DNA of 7,364 bases, from contig JBFWSB010000231.1 of the NCBI GenBank assembly GCA_050248595.1, positions 1-7,364 on the forward strand, written 5' to 3'. Under the pieces are notes generated by a model that worked only from the letters and a program-made list of their open reading frames with translations, ran no database searches and was not told where the DNA came from. The first letter of the stretch is position 1, and every line of letters starts with the position of its first letter. The position numbers were made by a program, and so were the translations under genes. Shown one piece after another: positions 1 through 5,835 of the stretch. Origin of the DNA: JAGWAZ01 sp050248595 (GTDB taxonomy: Bacteria > Bacteroidota > Ignavibacteria > OLB7).

Positions 1-56
1 CTATAAATGTAGACTGTATTGTTGATCTCATAGTCATGGTATCCTTGAATGTTCAT
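1..56 (-). CDS. possible start of a partial gene running off the left edge
   Basis: Directly after the stop of the metallophosphoesterase gene, the minus strand has an ATG at 56-54. It opens a frame that stays open to the window edge (MNIQGYHDYEINNTVYIY, 18 residues). A GAGG lies about 12 bases upstream, a poor spacing for a ribosome-binding site. The same frame is also open upstream, with a GTG at 89-87 that would overlap the previous gene. Eighteen open codons are expected fairly often by chance, so this is only a candidate for the next gene of a co-directional pair. I recognise no family in the fragment. Confidence 0.22.
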   Translation of the reverse strand, partial: MNIQGYHDYEINNTVYIY

Positions 57-60
57 CAGG

Positions 61-897
61 TCAAGATACCTCGACCCCTGAATTGTCACGGAAGGACGGA
101 GAAATAATTTGTTGGATTGCAGTCGCACGACGCGATTGCAAATCAACCCGAACTAACAGACCACAGAGCCGAACGTCATCGGTAGCTGTCTCATACTTAA
201 ATGGAGTTTTGTAGAGGAATCGCTTGATCGCCTCCTCACGTACCATCCCAATCACTGAATCGTATGGTCCTGTCATGCCGAGATCGGTTAGGTAGGCTGT
301 CCCTTGCGGGAGAATTTGTCCATCGGCAGTAGGAACGTGCGTATGTGTCCCCACAACTGCCGAAACACGACCATCGAGATACCACCCCATAGCAATTTTC
401 TCAGCCGTTGCCTCAGCGTGAAAGTCAACAATAACTGGAATGTCCTTGTCAATTTTTCCGAGTGCCCAGTCAGCCGTTCTGAATGGACAGTCGATATCTT
501 GCATAAAGGTTCGCCCTTGCAAGTTGAGTACAGCTATCTGGACGCCACTATCGAGCCGCTTCACATAATATCCATTGCCTACATTACCGGGAGGATAGTT
601 CAATGGGCGGAGAACATCGGGGCGTTCTCCCAACACCTTCTTTGACTGCCACTTTTCCCAGACGTGATTGCCCGTGGTGATAACATCTGCACCTGAAGCA
701 AAAATAGTGTCTGCATCAGACGGCCGTATCCCCTTCCCATCGTAGACATTTTCAGCGTTGACAATTGCGCAGCCAACATTTAGTTCGGCCTTCAGTCGGG
801 GAAGATGTTTCTCCACCGCTTTCAGTCCCGGCGTTCCAACAAGATCACCGACAATAAGGATATTGATAGAACTTTGATCCGTTTTGGGGAATTCCAC
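61..897 (-). CDS. ymdB: YmdB-family metallophosphoesterase (TIGR00282 type)
   Basis: This is a calcineurin-like metallophosphoesterase of the YmdB family. Characterised members are cytoplasmic dinuclear-metal phosphodiesterases acting on 2',3'-cyclic nucleotides, and in Bacillus subtilis YmdB affects biofilm and motility decisions. The family blocks appear in order: GDLVGTPG (metal Asp), NAENVYDGKGI, GNHVWEKW (Asn-His), DFHAEATAEK, GTHTHVPTADG (two metal His) and LTDLGMTGPYDSVIG. The frame is open upstream to a TTG at 1014, but that start would run into the divergent adenosyltransferase gene. It would also add about 40 low-complexity basic residues absent from the family. The GTG at 897-895 has an AAGAGAGA ribosome-binding site just upstream and gives 278 residues, close to the roughly 265 of B. 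subtilis YmdB. A 74-base divergent intergenic region (898-971) follows. The family call is very secure; the substrate in this organism is unknown. Confidence 0.93.
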   Translation of the reverse strand: MEFPKTDQSSINILIVGDLVGTPGLKAVEKHLPRLKAELNVGCAIVNAENVYDGKGIRPSDADTIFASGADVITTGNHVWEKWQSKKVLGERPDVLRPLNYPPGNVGNGYYVKRLDSGVQIAVLNLQGRTFMQDIDCPFRTADWALGKIDKDIPVIVDFHAEATAEKIAMGWYLDGRVSAVVGTHTHVPTADGQILPQGTAYLTDLGMTGPYDSVIGMVREEAIKRFLYKTPFKYETATDDVRLCGLLVRVDLQSRRATAIQQIISPSFRDNSGVEVS

Positions 898-971
898 TAT
901 AGTCTCTCTTGATTCTGTTTTGTAGATTTGTTGTTCTTTACGATTGAGGGTCCGGTAGACTCTACAACGAT

Positions 972-1547
972 ATGTCAGGTAAAATCTACACAAAAACTGG
1001 CGACGATGGGACAACGGGACTCTTTGGTGGCCAGAGAGTTCGGAAAGATCACCTTCGCATCGATGCGTACGGAACAGTTGACGAGCTGAACAGTCTTATC
1101 GGGACAGTGAGATCGCACCAACCCATTCCCGAGGCAGTAGATCAACTTCTGAATAGAATACAGGGCCAGTTATTTGTTCTCGGTGCAGACTTAGCGACGC
1201 CGGATCGGAAAGAACGGCAAAATTTTTCAATCCCGCGTGTTATATCGGATGATGTGACGTGTCTTGAGTCCGCAATAGATGAATTTGAAGGGACACTTCC
1301 CCCACTTCAACACTTTATTTTACCCGGTGGGACTCAGGCAGGTGCTCTGCTTCACGTAGCTCGAACAGTTGCTCGGAGAGCCGAACGCCTGATTGTTTCT
1401 CTTCAAGTTGAGGAGCCAGAAATTGGGGAACTACCTGTGCAGTATGTGAACCGACTTAGTGATTTACTTTTTGTTTTAGCCCGTAGCGTAAACCACTATC
1501 AAGGGGTAGAAGAGCACCATTGGATACCAAATCCGGCGAGTAGATAA
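972..1547 (+). CDS. pduO: PduO-type corrinoid (cob(I)alamin) adenosyltransferase
   Basis: The product transfers the adenosyl group of ATP to cob(I)alamin, making adenosylcobalamin, the cofactor of enzymes such as methylmalonyl-CoA mutase and class II ribonucleotide reductase. At 191 residues it has the usual length of the homotrimeric PduO/MMAB family. The N-terminal ATP loop KIYTKTGDDGTTGLFGG (residues 4-20) is intact, followed by RIDAYGTVDELNSLIG (29-44). Then come FILPGGT (115-121, with the Phe that packs over the cobalt), VARTVARRAER (129-139, the conserved Arg cluster) and YVNRLSDLLFVLARSVN (158-174). The ATG at 972 places the family block at the normal distance from the N-terminus. No good Shine-Dalgarno is visible; the nearest GAGGG is about 22 bases upstream. 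No cobalamin riboswitch is seen upstream. Its partner enzyme is not in this window. Propionyl-CoA from odd-chain oxidation via methylmalonyl-CoA mutase is one possible link to the acyl-CoA genes, but that is inference. Confidence 0.95.
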   Translation: MSGKIYTKTGDDGTTGLFGGQRVRKDHLRIDAYGTVDELNSLIGTVRSHQPIPEAVDQLLNRIQGQLFVLGADLATPDRKERQNFSIPRVISDDVTCLESAIDEFEGTLPPLQHFILPGGTQAGALLHVARTVARRAERLIVSLQVEEPEIGELPVQYVNRLSDLLFVLARSVNHYQGVEEHHWIPNPASR

Positions 1548-1670
1548 GCCTTGATTTTTAGATGTGAGAGTAATCTCAATAGGTTGGCTAAACTTCATCC
1601 CGATGCTTGTGTCCTTGTGACCGTTCCGAAAATGAGGGGTGAGAAATTCCCCAAGTAGAAAGAAAGTTTT

Positions 1671-1700
1671 TTGAATTCAGTAAACCATTCAACATACGTA
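1671..1700 (+). promoter_or_regulatory. possible sigma-70-like promoter for the FN3 lipoprotein gene
   Basis: TTGAAT (1671-1676) lies 18 bases upstream of TACGTA (1695-1700), and transcription from there would give a leader of roughly 50 bases before the ATG at 1758. The -10 match is poor, and promoter consensus differs in Bacteroidota-like bacteria, so this is only a guess from spacing. The rest of 1548-1757 shows no gene and no convincing terminator for the adenosyltransferase. Confidence 0.2.
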
Positions 1701-1711
1701 TATGGTCTTCG

Positions 1712-1722
1712 CCCGTCGCGGG
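1712..1722 (+). other. small GC hairpin in the leader of the lipoprotein gene
   Basis: CCCG-TCG-CGGG is a perfect 4-bp GC stem with a 3-base loop, 35 bases before the ATG at 1758 and 20 bases before the Shine-Dalgarno. It is not followed by a T run, so it is not a terminator. It could stabilise the 5' end of the mRNA or be chance. I do not recognise it as any riboswitch or leader family. Confidence 0.3.
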
Positions 1723-1743
1723 ATCACTTACGCAATTATCACA

Positions 1744-1750
1744 AAAGGAG
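1744..1750 (+). promoter_or_regulatory. strong ribosome-binding site that sets the lipoprotein start
   Basis: AAAGGAG ends 7 bases before the ATG at 1758. It is the best Shine-Dalgarno in the window. It decides against the upstream in-frame TTG at 1671, which would bury the signal peptide behind 29 extra residues. Confidence 0.85.
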
Positions 1751-1757
1751 ATACGAA

Positions 1758-2675
1758 ATGAAGTTCAAACATCTTTTGATGAGCGGCCTGATTATGGCTT
1801 TTGCCGGCATGTTTGCAGTCGGCTGTAATGAGAATCCTGTTGACAATCCGGATCCAGATCCAACAACTGTAGAGCCAGCAACCGGCCTTCAAGCTCTTTC
1901 CAAAAATGGAGCGGTGATGCTTCAGTGGACAGCTTCAACAACAACTGGGGTTACGTATACAGTTGAGTATAATGAGAAGGGATCCACAGATAAGACTACG
2001 TTGACTGATGCCACCTCACCACTCGAGGTAACATCACTAACGAATGGAACCATTTACGAGTTCTCTGTTACTGCTGTCAAAGGAACAGAATCCTCGACTG
2101 CTGCAACAATCGAATGGGCACCAGCCGACCGCTATACAACAGATACCGATCCTGGAAGTGCTGTTTTACGTATTTACGAGAAGAGTGCTCCTACTGGAAA
2201 AGGAAGTGGACTAATCATTGACCCTACTAAGGGTGGACCAAGCAATGAGAGCGTTGCAAATGGTGTGATTGGTAACATCCAATTGGTTGCCGATGTTCAG
2301 GGAAATCAAATTCTCATTGGACCAGGAAACGCGCCTGAGTTTGATGGTGTTTTTAGTAACTGGGGCAACTTTGACAACAACGTTCAGGTGTCTGATAATT
2401 TTGAACCAACATCTGGACTCAATGCATGGTATCTCGATTCAAAGCTGGGTGACTTGTTCACAACGAGCCGAAAGAGTGCCTATACTATCGCAAATCAACA
2501 GAGTGGAAACCAGGGTGTAGCATTTGCATTCCGTCTCGGGACTGCAGGAAACTTCAGGTATGGTAAAGTATTTATCGTACCTGGAACGAACGGACAATTG
2601 GTTCAGAACGACGGCAACAATTACATCGTTCTTCAGATCTCGCTCCAACAACCAAACGTCCCTTACGCCAAGTAA
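1758..2675 (+). CDS. lipoprotein with an N-terminal fibronectin type III domain, function unknown
   Basis: The product is a 305-residue predicted lipoprotein. Residues 1-22 form a basic then hydrophobic signal peptide ending in a lipobox-like AVGC, so Cys23 would be lipidated and the protein anchored in a membrane facing the periplasm or cell exterior. An Asp/Pro/Asn-rich linker (24-37) follows. Residues about 38-121 fit a fibronectin type III fold, with Trp57 in the B strand, the YTVEY block (67-71), Leu94 and the YEFSVTAV block (100-107). The remaining 180 residues (126-305) are rich in Gly, Asn and Ser, contain no cysteine, and look like an all-beta domain I do not recognise. FN3 domains in such proteins usually mediate binding or act as spacers, and no catalytic motif is evident. 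The gene is monocistronic by appearance, with its own ribosome-binding site and a strong terminator just after it. A strong ribosome-binding site together with a strong terminator suggests good expression, which is inference. Confidence 0.85.
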   Translation: MKFKHLLMSGLIMAFAGMFAVGCNENPVDNPDPDPTTVEPATGLQALSKNGAVMLQWTASTTTGVTYTVEYNEKGSTDKTTLTDATSPLEVTSLTNGTIYEFSVTAVKGTESSTAATIEWAPADRYTTDTDPGSAVLRIYEKSAPTGKGSGLIIDPTKGGPSNESVANGVIGNIQLVADVQGNQILIGPGNAPEFDGVFSNWGNFDNNVQVSDNFEPTSGLNAWYLDSKLGDLFTTSRKSAYTIANQQSGNQGVAFAFRLGTAGNFRYGKVFIVPGTNGQLVQNDGNNYIVLQISLQQPNVPYAK

Positions 2676-2700
2676 ACCACACAACCTTGTGTAAGACCAT

Positions 2701-2735
2701 GCGGGGGTGCTGCAAAAGCATCCCCGCTTTTTTTT
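2701..2735 (+). terminator. intrinsic terminator of the FN3 lipoprotein gene
   Basis: An 11-bp stem (2701-2711 with 2717-2727, all paired with one G-U wobble) closes a GCAAA loop and is followed by eight T residues (2728-2735). It begins 25 bases after the lipoprotein stop. It separates that transcript from the DUF1460 gene starting at 2785, which must then have its own promoter in the short 2736-2784 interval. Confidence 0.95.
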
Positions 2736-2784
2736 ACCTTTGTCAGAAACTGAGTGAGATGATTTCTCCAACAACCTTGAACAT

Positions 2785-3693
2785 ATGAACCGCCGAAACT
2801 TTTTCAAGCGATCAACGCTTCTGATAGTTGGTGCTACAGTTGCTGAACGGCTCTCAACTTCTCATCTCTTTGCCTATCCTGACAAGGGGGAAACAACCCC
2901 CTTTGAAGGCGAGGATGCCTTTCGGCAGTTAATCGAGGAAGCAAAAGAGAAAGGCTGGAGCGGAAGACCTATCGGCGAAGTTATGGGGCATGTAGGTCTT
3001 GCTCTACTAACTACCCCTTACGTTGCAGGTACTCTCGATAAATCGACCGAAACGGAAGTTTGCACCGCCAACCTTTTAGGACTTGACTGTGTGACCTTTT
3101 TTGAAACGACGTTAGCAGCAGCCCGGATCATCAAAGGAGGGAAGTCTGAACCGGAAGATCTCCTGAGCGAGCTTACCCGAATGCGATACCGAAATGGAGA
3201 AGTGACCGACTATACATCTCGCCTCCACTATGTTGTGGAGTGGTATAGCGACAACCAGAAGAGAGGAATCGTTCAAGACATTACCTCAACCCTGCCCGGC
3301 GCAAAGAAGTACGATAAACTTATCAACTTCATGAGCAGGCACACCGACGCCTACAAACAATTGAAAGGGAACGCAGAACTGATCGAGAAGATCAAGAAGG
3401 TAGAGGATTCTATCAACGAAGTAGAACACTACTACATTCCGAAGAACTCGATCAGAGAGATGGAAGATAATTTGCAGACGGGTGACATCGTCGCAATTAC
3501 TACCACGATTATTGGCCTCGATGTCTCGCACACTGGACTTTGCTATCGAGATCAAGATGATCGACTCCGCTTACTCCACGCCTCGTTAACTCAGAAACAG
3601 GTATTCCTCGACACTGATTTGCATACCTACCTTGCAGGGAATAGCAAGCAGACCGGCATCATGGTTGCTCGCCCTCTTGAAGTCGGTGCTTAA
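2785..3693 (+). CDS. DUF1460 N-acetylmuramoyl-L-alanine amidase-like protein with a Tat-type signal
   Basis: The product (302 residues) belongs to the DUF1460 branch of the NlpC/P60 cysteine peptidase superfamily. Characterised members cleave the bond between N-acetylmuramic acid and L-alanine in cell-wall fragments. The core is complete: LGLDCVTFFE carries the presumed nucleophile Cys102, SRLHYVVEW lies at 145-153, and GDIVAITTTIIGLDVSHTG holds the presumed His249. LLHASL (263-268) and the TDLHTYL block (277-283) follow. The N-terminus MNRRNFFKR followed by a short hydrophobic stretch resembles a twin-arginine signal (RRxFFK), so export to the periplasm as a folded protein is likely; the cleavage site is unclear, perhaps near residue 30. 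The ATG at 2785 has no clear Shine-Dalgarno. A terminator precedes the gene and a bidirectional one follows, so it is probably transcribed alone. The family call is firm; the precise substrate is inferred from relatives. Confidence 0.92.
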   Translation: MNRRNFFKRSTLLIVGATVAERLSTSHLFAYPDKGETTPFEGEDAFRQLIEEAKEKGWSGRPIGEVMGHVGLALLTTPYVAGTLDKSTETEVCTANLLGLDCVTFFETTLAAARIIKGGKSEPEDLLSELTRMRYRNGEVTDYTSRLHYVVEWYSDNQKRGIVQDITSTLPGAKKYDKLINFMSRHTDAYKQLKGNAELIEKIKKVEDSINEVEHYYIPKNSIREMEDNLQTGDIVAITTTIIGLDVSHTGLCYRDQDDRLRLLHASLTQKQVFLDTDLHTYLAGNSKQTGIMVARPLEVGA

Positions 3694-3732
3694 CCCATTA
3701 ATTTTTCTGCTGTAAGAAAAGCCACTTCACAC

Positions 3733-3769
3733 AAAAAGCCGTAAAGGAAGTTCTCCTTTGCGGCTTTTT
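3733..3769. terminator. bidirectional intrinsic terminator between convergent genes
   Basis: A 16-bp stem (3733-3748 with 3754-3769, all paired except one G-U wobble) encloses the 5-base loop AGTTC. The stem starts with five A and ends with five T, so a U tract follows the GC-rich part of the hairpin on both strands. It lies 39 bases after the stop of the DUF1460 gene (plus strand) and 86 bases beyond the stop of the 3-hydroxyacyl-CoA dehydrogenase gene (minus strand). It can therefore end both convergent transcripts. Confidence 0.93.
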
Positions 3770-3824
3770 GATTGCATATCATCTCGCTAAACTCACAATA
3801 GAAGCTAACCTTCTCAAAAATCTT

Positions 3825-3843
3825 CTTTGCGCCTTTGCGCGAG
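3825..3843. repeat. tandem CTTTGCGC repeat, possible dispersed intergenic element
   Basis: The octamer CTTTGCGC occurs twice in perfect tandem (3825-3832 and 3833-3840), followed by GAG. It lies in the untranslated stretch between the bidirectional terminator and the stop of the dehydrogenase gene. Similar CTTTGCGxCTTTGCG strings are, from memory, common in intergenic DNA of various environmental bacteria. That recollection is not verified here. The rest of 3770-3855 shows nothing I can name. Confidence 0.45.
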
Positions 3844-3855
3844 GCTCTCTGATAA

Positions 3856-4701
3856 CTACCCGTAAAACCCACCCCCTGCCTTCTTCCCGATACGCCCCGA
3901 CTCCACCATCTTCTTCTGAATTAAATGTGGCTGGAAACGAGCCTCATTAAAGTACTGACCGTAAACCGACTGCGTTACCGCAAAGTTGACGTCGATACCG
4001 ATCAAGTCCATTAACTCAAATGGCCCCATCCTGAATCCGACAGATTTCAAACAACGATCGACCTGTTCGTGAGAGGCCGCCCCTTCACCAACTATCCTGA
4101 ACGCCTCACCGTAGAAATTTCGAGCAACTCTGTTGACAATGAAGCCGGGTGTGTCTTTCACGCGCACAGGAGTCTTCCCAAGTTCAATCGAAAGATCAAC
4201 AGTCCGCTGCATTACCTCTTCAGAAGTAGCATAGCCCTTGATCACTTCAACAAGTTTCATAATGTGGGCAGGATTGAAGAAGTGCATACCGACAACACGC
4301 TCAGGATTCTGCAAACCGTTGGCCATCTCGGTCACTGCAATCGATGAGGTGTTCGTCCCAATAATTGCATCGGCACTCAACACTTCTTCAAGCTTGCGGA
4401 ACAACTCTTGCTTTACATCGAGCCGCTCAACAATTGCCTCCACAACAATGGTGGCTTGAGACATTTCGCTTAAGTCAGTTGTCCTCACCACTCTCCCCCG
4501 CAGCTCCTCCCCTTCTTCCTCAGTCAACTTCCCTCGTTCCACTCCCTTCGAGATGAAGGCATCAATGGTTTGCCCAGCCTTTGCAAGTATCTGATCGTTC
4601 AGATCATATAGCCGAACATCATACCCAGCAGCAGCGGCAGCGTAGGCAATACCAACCCCCATTGTACCAGAACCGCAAACACCGAATTTCTTTCTCACCA
4701 T
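3856..4701 (-). CDS. 3-hydroxyacyl-CoA (3-hydroxybutyryl-CoA) dehydrogenase, short form
   Basis: The product oxidises (S)-3-hydroxyacyl-CoA to 3-oxoacyl-CoA with NAD, or runs in reverse in butyrate-type pathways, in the cytoplasm. Its 281 residues match the single-module Hbd type (about 282 in Clostridium), not the roughly 475-residue E. coli PaaH. The N-terminal Rossmann domain (1 to about 185) has the GSGTMG dinucleotide loop (10-15), and Asp33 at the end of strand 2 favours NAD over NADP. The catalytic set is complete: Ser119 in TNTSS, His140 in GMHFFNPAH, Glu152 in KLVEVI and Asn190 in FIVNR. The C-terminal helical dimerisation domain ends in GRIGKKAGGGFYG, a typical family tail. It is the last gene of a minus-strand trio with two crotonases. 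No Shine-Dalgarno is evident before the ATG at 4701, and a 163-base repeat-filled gap separates it from the gene upstream. The enzyme class is very secure; chain-length preference is not visible. Confidence 0.94.
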   Translation of the reverse strand: MVRKKFGVCGSGTMGVGIAYAAAAAGYDVRLYDLNDQILAKAGQTIDAFISKGVERGKLTEEEGEELRGRVVRTTDLSEMSQATIVVEAIVERLDVKQELFRKLEEVLSADAIIGTNTSSIAVTEMANGLQNPERVVGMHFFNPAHIMKLVEVIKGYATSEEVMQRTVDLSIELGKTPVRVKDTPGFIVNRVARNFYGEAFRIVGEGAASHEQVDRCLKSVGFRMGPFELMDLIGIDVNFAVTQSVYGQYFNEARFQPHLIQKKMVESGRIGKKAGGGFYG

Positions 4702-4714
4702 TAGTGTAGTCTAA

Positions 4715-4850
4715 TTCAAAATGAAAATTTCAGGAATAGGAGCAGGAGAAGCTGGGACATCTCGTGAAGAAGGTTCAAAATGAAATTCAGAGTGCTACCT
4801 GGATGTAATTGATAATCCGAAACCATCCCTCTTAAATTTTTCATTTTGAA
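4715..4850. repeat. AT-rich element with inverted TTCAAAATGAAA arms (gap 1 of the trio)
   Basis: The arm TTCAAAATGAAAATTT (4715-4730) is matched by its inverted copy AAATTTTTCATTTTGAA (4834-4850), differing only by one extra base. A third, direct copy TTCAAAATGAAATT lies at 4774-4787. The arms sit about 13 bases from the start of the dehydrogenase gene and 14 bases from the stop of the PaaG-like gene, so the element fills the gap almost exactly. It contains no meaningful open frame. It has the appearance of a small dispersed palindromic element or an RNA structure in the intercistronic region, and related sequence fills the next gap at 5675-5818. Confidence 0.6.
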
Positions 4851-4864
4851 CTTTGCATTCTCCC

Positions 4865-5650
4865 CTACTCTCCTCTAAACTCTGCCTTCCGTTTCTCAAC
4901 GAAAGCCTTTACCCCTTCTCCGTAGTCATACGTTCGACCTGCTGCTTCCTGCATGAAGACCTCATACTCGAGGGCGTCGTCAAGTGATGTGTGCTCTGCT
5001 CTCTGGAGCATTTTTTTGATGTAGCCGTATGCCTTTGTTGGACCTTGTGCGTAACGTGTGGCAATAGCCATCGTCTCCTCCATCAAGTTCTCGGCAGGGA
5101 CTACGCGGTTAACAAGACCGAGAGAGTGTGCTTGGTCGGCGGTAACCTTCTCTCCAAGCGTTGCAATCTCAAATGCTTTTGCGTAGCCTACAGTGTGAGA
5201 CAGGAAGTGGGATGAACCAGAATCTGGAACAAGCCCGATGTTCACAAATGCTTGAATCAGAGATGCGTTTTCTGACATCAGCCTAATGTCACCTGCAAGA
5301 GCGAGAGAACATCCAGCCCCAGCTGCAACACCGTTGATTGCCGTAATTACAGGCTTCGGTATCGTGCGCAGCTTCCGGATAATTGGATTGTAGCGACGAA
5401 CTAATGAGTCGGCAAGCGACCTCTTTGCCCCCGGCTCTGGAGCCTCCTTCAAATCTTGACCAGAACAGAATGCCTTCCCTGCACCGGTGAGAACAATTGC
5501 TCGGACTTCGCGGTTGGTCTCCGCCTCTTTCAATGCCCCCCGCAAATCGGTTGTCAACTGCTCGTTGCAGGCATTATAGCTATCGGGTCTGTTCAGCGTA
5601 ATCGTCAAAACACCCGAATCTATGTCGAAAAGAATCGTCTCGAAATTCAC
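4865..5650 (-). CDS. PaaG-like crotonase-family enoyl-CoA isomerase
   Basis: The product (261 residues) is a crotonase-superfamily protein acting on CoA thioesters. Blocks include LTITLNRPDSYNACN (15-29), AFCSGQDLKEAP (60-71), NGVAAGAGCSLALAGDIRL (106-124) and QAFVNIGLVPDSGSSHFL (133-150). The two glutamates of true hydratases are missing: Ser115 and Phe135 occupy those sites. Asp143 in VPDSG is kept, at the place of the catalytic Asp of PaaG, which isomerises 1,2-epoxyphenylacetyl-CoA to oxepin-CoA and shifts double bonds in enoyl-CoA. The FCSGQDL and IQAF..IGLVPDSG signatures also point to PaaG. It is thus better called an isomerase than a hydratase; automatic annotation is likely to say enoyl-CoA hydratase. 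The start is GTG at 5650, because an in-frame TGA lies three codons upstream and no ATG fits. It is the middle gene of the trio, with repeat-filled gaps on both sides. Confidence 0.85.
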   Translation of the reverse strand: MNFETILFDIDSGVLTITLNRPDSYNACNEQLTTDLRGALKEAETNREVRAIVLTGAGKAFCSGQDLKEAPEPGAKRSLADSLVRRYNPIIRKLRTIPKPVITAINGVAAGAGCSLALAGDIRLMSENASLIQAFVNIGLVPDSGSSHFLSHTVGYAKAFEIATLGEKVTADQAHSLGLVNRVVPAENLMEETMAIATRYAQGPTKAYGYIKKMLQRAEHTSLDDALEYEVFMQEAAGRTYDYGEGVKAFVEKRKAEFRGE

Positions 5651-5674
5651 AGATAATCAAGTATCAATTAAAAG

Positions 5675-5818
5675 TTCAAAAGTAAAAATTCAAAGCCGAT
5701 GGCCACAGGTTAGATTCAAAATTAAAACTAAGGTAGCTCTTGGAGAGAAGAGGAATCAAGTTGCATCCCGTCCATCCCTTCCTCTCTGTTTTCCTTTTTT
5801 TGCCATTTTAATTTTGAA
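5675..5818. repeat. AT-rich element with inverted TTCAAAATTAAAA arms (gap 2 of the trio)
   Basis: The 13-mer TTCAAAATTAAAA (5715-5727) has a perfect inverted copy, TTTTAATTTTGAA, at 5806-5818. Inside these arms a purine-rich run (5742-5756, GGAGAGAAGAGGAAT) faces a pyrimidine-rich run (5774-5788) that is roughly complementary, giving a nested hairpin. A further related direct copy, TTCAAAAGTAAAAATTCAAA, lies at 5675-5694. The right part also shares CCATCCCT followed by a CATTTTxxTTTTGAA-like tail with the element in gap 1. The right arm is 17 bases beyond the stop of the hydratase gene. No coding potential is seen. Confidence 0.6.
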
Positions 5819-5835
5819 GTTTGACTTCCCAAAGC

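Noticed and set aside
304..645. Plus-strand open frame of 113 codons
   Set aside because: Antisense to the well-supported metallophosphoesterase gene; no family motifs.
898..971. Cobalamin riboswitch upstream of the adenosyltransferase gene
   Set aside because: The 74-base interval is too short and no B12-box-like sequence is seen.
1564..1577. TGAGA-GTAA-TCTCA hairpin after the adenosyltransferase gene as a terminator
   Set aside because: Only a 5-bp AT-containing stem with no T run after it; not enough to call a terminator.
2439..2807. Minus-strand open frame of 122 codons
   Set aside because: Covers the end of the lipoprotein gene, its terminator and the start of the DUF1460 gene on the other strand; the translation is low-complexity and Cys-rich with no motif.
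3690..3872. Minus-strand 60-codon frame containing the segment SRKGAKKIF
   Set aside because: It runs through the bidirectional terminator hairpin and the CTTTGCGC repeat. The basic peptide is just the repeat translated.
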